A DNA stretch of 64,000 nucleotides, from NCBI RefSeq assembly GCF_026210795.1, contig NC_089458.1:496001-560000 (forward strand), given 5' to 3'. A model generated the notes under the pieces. That model did no database searches and had not been told where the DNA came from. It was given only the letters and a program-made list of their open reading frames with translations. This DNA is from Rhizophagus irregularis. Its lineage: Eukaryota > Glomeromycota > Glomeromycetes > Glomerales > Glomeraceae. Below are positions 33,361 to 43,877 of this stretch, one piece after another; the stretch's first letter is position 1; every line of letters starts with the position of its first letter. The translations under genes and the position numbers were made by a program.

Positions 33361-33830
33361 ATTAATATAGATTCTCATCGTTAAATAATAATTGTGCATT
33401 TTTAATAAATAATAATGTAATAAATTATGTAAAATTATTAAATCAATGTTTTAAATTGTTATAACGTTTACACTAAATTGTTTAAAATTATTACTAAATT
33501 TCACTCAATTGTCCAAAATTATTGCAAAATTTCACTAAATTGTCTCCGAAAATGTTGCGTTTATACTGTTTACACTCAATTGTCCAAAATCAGTAAAACA
33601 TTTTCACTCAATTGTCCGAAATTATCCTAAATTTCACTAAATTATCAAAAGTTTAGCTAACATTTACCGAAAAAATGCAAAATTCACCACAATTTTCCAC
33701 AATTTGTATTACGTTTGCACAACATTGCTGGAAAATTCACCTAAATTTTCAACAATTTATATAACATTACTAAAAATACACTACAATTTACCACAATTTG
33801 CATTAAAATTACTAAAAATTTAACTAAATT
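33361..33830. repeat. Degenerate right sub-terminal repeats
   Basis: Imperfect repeats of CACTAAATTGTCCAAAATTAT-type sequence between 33470 and 33660, then CACAATTTGCATTA-type copies that merge into the 52-bp array. Confidence 0.6.
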
Positions 33831-33834
33831 CACC

Positions 33835-34095
33835 ACAATTTGCCACAATTTGCACTTCGTTTACATAAAATTACTAAAAATTTGACTAAATTCACCACAA
33901 TTTGCATTACGTTTACATAAAATTACTAAAAATTTGACTAAATTCACCACAATTTGCATTACGTTTACATAAAATTACTAAAAATTTGACTAAATTCACC
34001 ACAATTTGCATTACGTTTGCATAAAATTACTAAAAATTTGACTAAATTTTACACAATTTACATTACATTTACATAACATTACTAAAAATTTACCT
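33835..34095 (+). repeat. 52-bp tandem repeat, about five copies
   Basis: The unit TTACGTTTACATAAAATTAC...ACTAAATTCACCACAATTTGCA repeats with near identity at 33899-34055 and more loosely on each side. It forms the right sub-terminal zone of the element 29804-34314. Confidence 0.9.
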
Positions 34096-34317
34096 AAAAT
34101 TTCCCACAATTTAATGATAATTACTGAAAAATTTCTCAACATTTGAATTAGGAATTTTGTAGGATTGACGCCATTGTGACAAAATTTGCCAAATTGTAAG
34201 TCCTCCATTATCCTAAAATTGTAACACAATTTACCCCAATTTACCGGGATAATTCTCAATTTGCCAGAAAAATTCCAGGCAAATTTTGCGACAATGACAT
34301 CTGTTCGACCTGTGCAA

Positions 34318-34839
34318 AGAAAGACTCAAACCACTATTGTAAAAAAAAATATGAAAAATACGCATATATCCTATTTTCATACCTTGCTTAACAGTTCCAC
34401 TATTTATTTAAAAGAGACTTTTCTCTTTTTTGTATGTGGGTAGGGGTACATTTTTTCCTTTTTTTTATTCTTTTCTTTTGTATATGGTAAATGAGTACGT
34501 CTTACTATATTAAATATATAAACTAAAGTGCCAAAGTATTGTTAATATTGTAAAAGATAAGTAAAGTATACTTGGATAAAAGAGAAAAGAAGAGACGAAC
34601 CATAAAGCGTTAATAAAAGATAAGTAAGAAGAGAAAAGTGTATTTTTGAAAATAAACAAAAAAAATCGTGCATTAATTTTAGATATCACATGTATGTAAT
34701 CAAAGCGATTTTAATTGGTTATTAATATACATGCATAAATGTCATGTGATTTTAGTGATCTATACAAAAGATAAAAATTATTTTACAAAAAATACGTTTC
34801 CAACCTTCCAACCAATGTATAAAATCTGAAAAAAAAAAT
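34318..34839. other. No gene seen
   Basis: AT-rich sequence that resumes the interrupted repeat unit (AGAAAGAC) and continues to the hAT element. Confidence 0.45.
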
Positions 34840-37620
34840 GTGCACACGTGCACATAAGAATTTTTTTTTTATGCACGTCACGAACTCAATTTTTAAAAAT
34901 TTTTGTGCACAAAAATGTGCACTATATTAATTTATAATATAAAACATCCTAACTTTTAAATCCTAAATTCCTAATTATATTATAGATTTTATTTATAAAA
35001 TATAATTAATTACACTAAAATGTTCCAAAAAAATAAAAAATAAATCACTATAATTATTAAATTGCCCGATCTTTAGAAGCCCAATGATTGTAAGCTGCTA
35101 AATAATTGAAATTTTCAAAATTTTGAGGGACATTTAAAGAAACATGTAAATGCATATTAAGAGTATCAATATGCACTCTGTTTCGAATGTCAGTTTGTTT
35201 TGATTAAATTTTGCCTAGAAAATACACGCTCCACCACAGTGTTAGAAAAAGGTATAATTAATGACAAATCAATAAGAATAATAAGATTAGGGAATTAGTT
35301 TCGGAAATGAGTAGTATTAAAGATCTTATACCAACATTCAGTAAATTTACATCCTTTGGCAAATCTATATGACGCAATTAGATTTTTAGCCAAATCCCAT
35401 TCTTTCTTAACTTCTTCGCCATCAATTAATGAATGCTCATCATTATTAATTCTTTTTTTCTTTCCATAAAAATGTATAAGATCTGAAAGTTCTTCTTCAC
35501 ATAGTTTTGTAAAGCATTTTTATGCATTTTTATCAAGCGGCACTTCATGAGGATCAAAAATTCGTAAAGAATAATATAAATTTTCATTAGGAAATCTTTT
35601 TCACAAATTTGTAATAACTTTTTCAGCATAATGTTTAATAAAATCTAATTAACAAACATAATTGAGCAAAAATTTATTAGTAATTAATTTAATAAATAAG
35701 TTAAAAATAAACTAGCCTGGCAAATCTTCAGGGTGTAATTCTAACTCATCTATTAACTTTCGCAAATGGGTACCATACTTCAGTAAGACATCTGCAGATT
35801 CAATAAAATTTGCGGTTATAGATTCATATGCCATTTCGAGTTGTAATCATAAAGAAATATAATCAAATTGAAAAACCAATATAATTTTTTTTAAAATAAA
35901 AAAAAATATCAGCAAAAAATTTCGTAATAATAAGAAATTCAGTATCCATTGCGTTAAATAAGAATTTAGCCGTATTAAATGAATTAACATCACGTTGTAA
36001 TGCTTTTTGAATGGGTTCAATTATTTGGTGAAAATTGTTAATTACATTAGACCATAATAGCCATCGCGTATCACATACATTAAGAATTGTTAAATCAGAA
36101 ACTTCCATATCTTCTTTGATTTTTTTTAATTCATACATTCGCTTATATGAATTAGAAAAATAAGAATAAATTCCTTTAATTATAGTTTTATAATGTGCGA
36201 AATATGGTGTTTCATTTGCAGCTTCTTCTGAAGCTAAGTGTAAGCGATGTGCAACACAATGTGTTGATGTAATAAAATTATTAAGTTTTTTTAGTTGAGT
36301 TGCAACACCATTACGAATGCCTAAGTAAAATGATAAAATATATACTGTATATATATATATATTATTAAATTATATATTTTTGATTAATTAATTATTATTT
36401 AATAATTACCTGTTATGGTTGCAGCTCCGTCACTACCAAAATGTCTTAATTTTGTTATATCCAGTTCTTTTTGAGTTATAAAAAGGTTTATTACATTCAT
36501 AATTCCATCAGCCGATGCATCTGTTATTTGTGTCAATCCAAGAAAATGAAAATAGGTTCACCATTTACTAAATATTTCGAAACTAATGTAATAGTTTTTT
36601 CAGATATAACATTTGTATTGCTTTCATCAATAAGTAAACTCTAACATGATGATTCTTTAACCTCAGCAACAACGCTTTCTTCAACAATAGTAAATATAGA
36701 AAAAAGTAATTCTCTTTCTGCAACTGCATTTTTATAAAGTGCATAATTATTAGTTGAAGATGATGAAGTTGTAATTTCAGAATGATTTTGAAGAAGAGGT
36801 GGACGAAGATTTTGGATAAAAATTTCATCCCCAGTTTGATATTGATAATTAATTTGATATGTAATTAAATCACAAAAAGATCCATAATTATTAAGTGCTA
36901 TATTACGTTGTGTTAAATAATATATATTACGCATACAACAAATAATTAATGCTTGATTATGGTTCATTTGTTGCATAAAGCCTTCTTTAATTGTCAACTG
37001 ATTTGAATTTTTTGCATTAATTGCTTTTATATGTTTTTTTGATTGTTGATGCCTTTTAATACAATCTTCCTTTAACCACTCCAAACCAGTAGTTGTCCAC
37101 ACACTAGAACTATTTGCATTTTTGCATATTTTACAAAACATAACTTCTTTTCCATTTCTTTTTTCACAATATAACCATGGATATTTGAAAGGCCAAGATG
37201 GATTCCATTTAAGGTTATCTTTTTCTAAACGTGAATATTTATTTTTTTTTATTTTTATTTTTCACCTTAAATAATCTCATTTAATTCTCCTTCACTATTA
37301 ATTTCATTATCTTCAACATCACTAATTTGAATAACCTCTGTATTTTTATCATTTCGACTTCTTTTTTTTGTTGGTTTGTCAGTTTTTTTCTCTTGAGAAA
37401 TATAATTATTTAGATATTTTGTGATATCTTCCATTCTTATTACGCTTAAAAAAAAAGAAAAATTAGATTATCATATCGTTTATCTAATACGAATATATAT
37501 ACGATGCATATCAAATTTTTTTGTGCACAGAATAAAATTTTTTGTGCACGAAAATGTGCACAGAATAAAATTTTTTGTGCACGAAAATGTGCACTATTAT
37601 TTGTGCACTATGGATAAACC
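34840..37620 (-). mobile_element. hAT element (boundaries approximate)
   Basis: A hAT transposase on the minus strand lies between two clusters of GTGCAC motifs: four at 34840-34925 and six at 37520-37612, typically TTTTTTGTGCACGAAAATGTGCAC. Clusters of short motifs near both ends are usual for hAT elements, where the transposase binds. I could not fix the exact ends or an 8-bp duplication. Confidence 0.7.
35057..37434 (-). pseudogene. hAT-family transposase (zinc-finger/C17orf113-like type), decayed
   Basis: Likely start at 37434 (MEDITKYLNNYISQEKK), then a frame change, then PSWPFKYPWLYCEKRNGKEVMFCKICKNA, a BED/TTF-type Cys-His finger that ends in HQQSKKH. Further down, ASADGIMNVINLF and LRHFGSDGAATITG precede an intron (about 36408-36322) with a TA microsatellite. 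THCVAHRLHLASEEAA and NVCDTRWLLWSNV follow, and the C-terminal dimerisation block SNTVVERVFSRQNLIK with a terminal NHWASKDRAI ends at 35057. Several stops and frame changes separate these blocks, so the gene is inactive. Confidence 0.85.
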
Positions 37621-38319
37621 ACGTGTGAAAAAAAATTGGTGTATGGCAGTCTGCCAGATGATCAATAATTGAAAAGGACCAATAAATTAATTAGCATAAC
37701 GAAAACAATTTTTAAGAGCATTGGATATCATTTAAGGATCTTATAGAAAAGGCTTTAATTTTTAGCGACGCTGAAAATTTTGATAATAGTCATGTATCAA
37801 TTATTATTATTTGATTCTTGCATCAAATCATACTAATTTTATATAATTACAGAGATTTGTTAGGAAGATTTTAAAGCTCCAGAATAGTGCGTACCTATTA
37901 AAGCTAATGTATTAATATTTGAATGGGACGTAATCACGTAAGTACCAAAATACAAGATATTCAAAATTTTAGAATTACCACAAATATTTTTTGCTTGTAA
38001 TTCTTATCAAAGTTACAGTTGCTAATAGAGCTCAAATTATTAATAATTATACATTTTAAAAATATTCCGCATTAAGTTTAGCATTATTTGAAGACTTTTT
38101 TATTTGGTAATACCCTCCCCTTAACTTTTCCTTGCCACTTTTATAAATGATAATAAACGATTGTAAACTTGTGAACGAGGTGGTGTGTGTATTAGTGATA
38201 TTATAATCAATGGTGTATAACAAAAAGCTAACAAATGATAATAAAATGATAATGATAATAAATGATAATAAACAATTGTGAAAAAATGATAGAAAATAAA
38301 AACTCATTCATCATTATCA
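37621..38319. other. No gene seen
   Basis: AT-rich; includes AATGATAATAA-type short repeats at 38230-38275. Confidence 0.45.
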
Positions 38320-39215
38320 TCATCGATTAAAAAAGGAAAAGAAATTAATAAATTTTGTATTTACGACTAAAAAAGAAAAAAAAATTAATAAATTTTGTAC
38401 TTACTATTACGATCTTCTGTATTTTGAGTATCCGTATTCGTATTTTGAGTATTCCGGTTCCCACGTGCTATAAAATATTAAGAAAATCAATAAAAATTTA
38501 TAATTTGATTAAACTTTTATACTTTACATACCATTCCTTCTATTGTTTCGTTTGCGTTGAGTTCTATTAACACCAATTGAAGCCTGTACAAACTGATCAT
38601 CTAGAAACATATTAAATCATATTAAATAAAACAATTTACCTCTTTAATATAATCATTTTGTTGATTATGTAATGTTGTTAGATTTAAAAGTTCTTACCTG
38701 GTTTCTCCCAAAACCGTGTATTCATGACTTCAAAAAAAATGGCACCAGCACAGCTTCTTGCCCCTCTCGGATCGTTTGCAATCACTAATAATTGATCCTA
38801 AAGTATTAAGTGTTAAATAAGTATTAAAATTACTATTACAACAAATTTTTATTAATATTTAACTCACGTGATAATCGGTCACTAATCCATTGAATTTTGT
38901 TTGGCATTGTTTGCCCGAATAATTGCTCCTACACCTCTCATTTACTTTATTCGCAACGGAATTCCAGAATTTTTTTCTACTTCTTCCTGCAATTTGATAA
39001 TAGTACTCGAAGTTTCTTGACCTCCGCTGCTCAATCAAAGCAGCGATTTGGTTATCCGACCACTCCACCCGGCCGGAAGAATAAGTTATAGTGTCGAAAA
39101 TGGAGGTAGTATTGACATTAATGGTATTGGTATCATTGACGGTGGTTGAATCAGTTGAAGATGAGGATATTGTTTGAAATTTTGCTAAAAAATTGTTTAG
39201 AATATTTGGAAACAT
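38320..39215 (-). CDS. Myb/SANT-like (trihelix-type) DNA-binding protein, 208 aa
   Basis: Five exons: 39215-38868, 38797-38698, 38600-38532, 38467-38405 and 38366-38320, all GT-AG with preserved phase. Residues about 48-116 form a trihelix/Myb-like domain: VEWSDNQIAALIEQRRSRNFEYY, then KFWNSVANKVNERC and GKQCQTKFNGLVTDYH. The following exon reads NDPRGARSCAGAIFFEVMNTRFWEKP; the tail is basic and Asn/Thr/Gln-rich. Such proteins bind DNA and often occur as the second gene of PIF/Harbinger transposons, so it may be transposon cargo and not a host regulator; no nuclease partner is seen nearby. The last intron is only 38 nt and is followed by a near-copy of itself. Expression is unproven. Confidence 0.6.
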
Positions 39216-40026
39216 ATTTGATAAAAAAAATATGTATTGATTATAAAAAAAAATATGTATTGATTATTAATTAGTATTGATTATCAAAAAAATGCGAGAA
39301 AGTTCTTGTAACAATTCTAATTATGCCATTCAATTATCATGATATTACATCATTTCATTTTTTAATTATTAGTACAATTTTTAATGTTACGCCATTCAAT
39401 TATCGCGATATTACATCATTTCATTTTTAATTATTAGTACAATTTTTAATGTAACACCATTTCAAAATGATTTTGTTGATTCATGATATTATATCATAAA
39501 ATTCACAAAACATAGAATTCGTAAAACTCCGTCTCTTGTCCATTAAAAGTGATTAAAATGTCGATCTTCCATTGTTTTCCATCGTACAAAAAAAAAAATT
39601 AGCCATTAAAAGTAATTAAAAATTTTGTAAATTAGGCCCAGTATTATTCTTACGTAAAAATTAACATTTATTTATTACGACTTACTAATGCGAAAAAAAA
39701 TTAATTAATTTTATTAATTTTACATCTCAGATTGATTTAATGTTAATTTTCAAATGTTGAATTAATGTTGAGCACGTTAAACGAATTCGTTGAGCAAAAA
39801 TTATACTTATGTAATACGCGATTAATAATTTTTCATTTGATGAAAGTCACGAGACATGCTATCTTCTTGCTTATTATACACGATTATCACTAAGCTTGAA
39901 ATGGAAATCAAATGTGTCATCATTTTCTTTATTTGGTATGGCATACTACAAGTTAAATCTTCTATTCAAAGGTATAATCGACAAATATTTTTGTTTTCCT
40001 ACCGTAATATTTCTAAATTTTGTAGC
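39216..40026. repeat. No gene; short direct duplication
   Basis: A block of about 68 bp (GCCATTCAATTATCATGATA ... TTTTTAATGTTAC) at about 39325-39394 is repeated at about 39395-39462; ATATGTATTGATTAT is duplicated at about 39229-39265. Otherwise AT-rich. Confidence 0.6.
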
Positions 40027-43000
40027 TCAACATAATATCCTATGAACCGCTAACAGGGAATCACAACCTTCTTGAAAGTATTCGGCTTTCCATAATTCGG
40101 TATTTGATATTTTTGGCTCCATAAAACTATGTTTAAACCGAATACTAGAAGAAGGTGCAGGTTTATACCACTTGACATATGCTAGAAGGTGAGTTTTCGT
40201 TCCTTCTGGAAATCTAAGGGCATGCTCGAAATAATATTGGACTTCACCCGGATAAGTGTCAACTGAATCATCATTAGCTGCTTTCCATTTTGCAAATATA
40301 TTCGCATTTTTTTCATGGCGACCAGAAATCATAGATCCAAATATTTTGGCGCCAATTTGTAGTCTTGCATGCTGATTCATATGCAAATCCATAAATCCTA
40401 ACACATCTTCTTTTTCCCTTTCATATAATATTGCATACCATTCACATAGAAATCCTCGCAACTCCAAAGTCATAACAATATTGATATATGATGGGTTAAG
40501 CATTTGGCCAGGTAATGGTTCAGTGCCATATATTTTGGAAATCATAGACATATTATGTCTCATGAATAGAAAATGCTGCAGTTCCTCCCTTTCTGCTGTG
40601 ATTGCTAAACTTCCTACAGCTTTTTTTGGTACAAGAAGATGGAGAGATTCATCTAGAAGGCCAGATGTCCATTTACATGATAAGTGATAATCCACCAAAG
40701 TGTTTTTAAGAACAATTTTTATTAATTCGGGTTCTATTTGTCGGTTACTATTAGGATATGATCCTAAATAACAGGAATTTTTTTAATAAAGGTACTAAAG
40801 ACAATTGAAAGACACTGAAGTAAATTTATCTATATATCCATTAAGTCTTTCAAACGGGAAAAGCCAAAAACTATATATAGGACCATAATCACGACAGCAA
40901 TCAGGGATATGAAGTGTGAGATGTATATTGCTTGTTATAAATTCTGGTCCATATGTATATTCTATAAGGTAGGCCATATCTTTTAACCTTTCTTGCGCCT
41001 CCTTCAAATCATCATCTGTAATAAATCTTGCTACTAAAAGATTACAAGGCTCGAACAAAATGCCCTAAGATCTTTCTATCATTATCATCTAGCATATCCC
41101 ATAATATAGATGTAGAATAAATCATAATAAAGGTCTTCCATTGATCAGCAGTTAAGTTAGAAAACCCATCATTTCCGATTGCAATCTTTGGAGGAATTCT
41201 ACCAATGTTAGAAGGTAAATCAATATTATCCATTCTGTTTTATGCTACACGAAGTTGTTCCATAGTTAATTTTTTTTGGTTTACAAAAATGGATTTGATT
41301 ATCCATTTTGCAACACCGAGGAAAAGACAATGCATAGGATCCACTACAGCAAATCGTATAGGATCCATGTATGGTAGGTGAACGACTTCAGTCCATCTTA
41401 TACCATGTACTTTAAAATGTGCTTCTCTGGAGGACTTTGAGTTACATTGCAAACATTCATGTGGCATATTGCCTATGTAATAAAAGATCTGCAGGCTTTG
41501 TTACCCATTCATTATAGTCTTGCATTCCTCTGTAATGAGTTTTTCTAAATTTCTCGCTATAAGTGGTACGTTTATCACACCTATAGCATTTCATTACTGC
41601 AGATCCATGACCAAATAACTTTCGTGTAGCTGGAGTATCAGATGATCCAACAATTAACGCAACTTTTATTTCTAAACCATTGGAAAATTGGTGAGTTTTT
41701 GGTACTTTCCACCCCTTCCAAAGTTCTAATAACTCATCTACAATAGGAGCTAGATAATGATTAATGCGTTCCAACCCTGCCTTTTTTGGTCCTGGTAAGA
41801 AACCCAAATATATAATATTTTTGGGCTTATTCCTTTCTGACCTTGGAAGATTGCAAATAGACACATAAATAGCGCCAGTACTATGCTGCGTGTAGGAGAA
41901 TGGTTGGAACCAATCAAGATTAAGGAGAAGACCTAGATGGGTTGTGGTAGTCTCTGTTGTAAAAAAGGTACTACCATCAAATGGAAAATTTTTCCATACC
42001 TTACCATCGTAAATATCTGAATAGATATTATTTTCGTTTCTTTGAGTCCTTGATAATTTTAACATGTTCTCAAAATCTGGTCGTTGATATAAAATGCTCA
42101 ATTGCTGACGAATGTTTGGCTTAGAATAAAGCATGCGAAGTACCGCAATTGTTGCATCTTTATTTTTTTTGAGAATGGAAAGTAGATTATTGCATTGGTG
42201 ATTACGATTTGATATTGGATTATTTGGATACTCTTTATACGAGCAATTCATTATAGCAACTTTTCCTTCTTATAATATCTTTAACATTATGCAATTTATG
42301 GCAATCGGTACATGCAGCTAATTGCATTTTCGGTTGAAAAATGTTTAACCATATTTTTGCCATATATAATGAGGTAGGAAATTTTTAAATTGCAACTTAT
42401 CAAAGCGCATAAGAATTATATGAAAAAATTTTATTAAAGATTCAAGTGCAATATCAGGCAATTGAAATCTTTGTTGAAATTTAAATAGCCATATTATAAT
42501 CTCAGTATTAATAGAATCACTTAAGCTTTCCACTATAAATGCTTCTTTATTGTCATTGTCAATCTTAGGAGATGTGAAAAAATCTTCTACATCATCATTC
42601 TCCTCTCCTTCATCCACATCATCATTCTCTTCCTCATTTATATTATCTACATCATCATTCTCCTCTCCTTCATTGACATCATTATTCTCTTCCTCATCCA
42701 TATTATTTACATCATCATTCTCCTCTCCCTCATCTACATCATCATTCTCTTCCTCATCCATATTATTTACATCATCATTCTCTTCCCCCTCATTTATATT
42801 ATCTACATTATAATTCTCACCAAAATAATTGATTTCATTATTATTTTCATCAATTGTAGGTGCTGGAATATGAAAACATGAAGGTTTTGATGAAAATAAT
42901 GTTATATTTTCTTCAATATATTGGAAAGAGGGACCAGGATGGGAAGAGTCGATCCGATTTAGATGTACCGGAGTAATTATTTCTTTCTCACTTTTTTGAT

Positions 43001-43195
43001 ATGTTCAATTTTATTTCTGTATTTATATATGTATTATTAACAGATGATGTTTTTTTCTTTCTTATCATGATGGTATTTTCCTGATTTTTTCTAGAATCTT
43101 TTGATCTCGATTCCCACAAACTATCATCATACGTATGTTTCTCTTGAGTGCGAGAATCAACTTCTGTACCTTTGCAACGAGCACAATTGCAAATA
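40027..43195 (-). pseudogene. CACTA/Plavaka-type (Tnp2-like) transposase, decayed
   Basis: Pieces in order from the N-terminus: a Cys-rich finger (CICNCARCKG at 43190) cut by the insertion at 43196, a long acidic Glu/Asp/Asn repeat region (42761-42590), FKFQQRFQLPDIALESLIKFF, a second Cys/His stretch (MQLAACTDCHKLHN in another frame), NIYSDIYDGKVWKNF with LGLLLNLDWFQPF and FLPGPKKAGLERINHYLAPIV, then RFAVVDPMHCLFLGVAKW, DYGPIYSFWLFPFERLNGYI and the C-terminal part ending at 40027. These are the landmarks of the large CACTA-superfamily transposases of fungi. At least five frame changes separate the pieces. It is the likely former transposase of the 27983-52529 element. Confidence 0.85.
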
Positions 43196-43354
43196 CAGTC
43201 AACTCTCTTTATAGTCACACATTTAGGACAGTCCATATTTGGTGATTATAAAGAGATGTGACTATATAAAAAATTTCTTATATTAGTATATCATAATTCC
43301 GGCCAAAAATTAACATAATTTTGGCCAAAATTATACTTAAAACTTTATTGTATC

Positions 43355-43877
43355 GTAACTCCTCCAATATTAATCGTAGAGAGATGATCTTACCGCCATT
43401 CGATTCGTCTTGATGAGACGGTTCTAATGGTATAAAATACATCGAAATCCAATCACTAGATTAATTTCCGAAATTAAAAAAATATTAATGGTTTTTGTGT
43501 AATAACTCTGCCAATATTGATCCTAGAGAGACGATCTTACTACCATTCGATTCGTCTTGATGCGACGAATCTAATGGTATAAAATACATCGAAATCCAAT
43601 CACTAGATCAATTTCCAAAATTAAAAAATATTAAATGGTTTTTAAGTAGTAACTCCGTCAATATTGATCATAGAGAGATGAGCTTACCACCATTCGATTC
43701 GTCTTGATGAGGCGATTCCAACGAGCTATTAATCGTCTTTTTACAATCACTAGGTACCGAGATATTTAGCAAAATGTTAAATGGCGCAGTAAACGTAAAT
43801 CAAGGAATATAATAATGCCGATGCTTAACATTTTGTTGAATAACTCATCAGCCAGTGATCGTAAAAGGATAAAACTA
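43355..43877 (+). repeat. 148-bp tandem repeat, three copies and an interrupted fourth
   Basis: Units start at about 43355, 43503 and 43650 with TAACTC(C/T)..CAATATTGATC, then TTACCACCATTCGATTCGTC, then TGATGAGACG. The fourth unit starts near 43830, is cut by the retroelement and resumes at 47114 with CCACCATTCGATTCGTC. Confidence 0.88.
43861..43877 (+). repeat. Retroelement target-site duplication, left copy
   Basis: GTAAAAGGATAAAACTA, repeated without change at 47099-47115. Confidence 0.92.

Larger units (their letters stand above)
29804..34314. mobile_element. 4.5-kb non-autonomous CACTA-like element carrying an intron array
   Basis: Left end CACAGGTCGAAGGGG, right end (reverse complement) CACAGGTCGAACAGAT, both followed by a CATTGTC-CAAAATT block. 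CAA flanks each side (29801-29803, 34315-34317), and deleting the element regenerates the ACCACAAAGAAAGAC of the surrounding tandem repeat, so both boundaries are exact. It encodes no transposase. Inside are an A/T sub-terminal region with short repeats (29860-30950), a candidate transcription unit with eleven structured introns (31467-33300), and a right region with 52-bp repeats. It probably moved with a transposase supplied by a related element. Confidence 0.88.

Noticed and set aside
42550-42813. Ser/Thr/Phe-rich plus-strand frame
   Set aside because: It is the complement of the acidic Glu/Asp repeat of the CACTA transposase on the minus strand.
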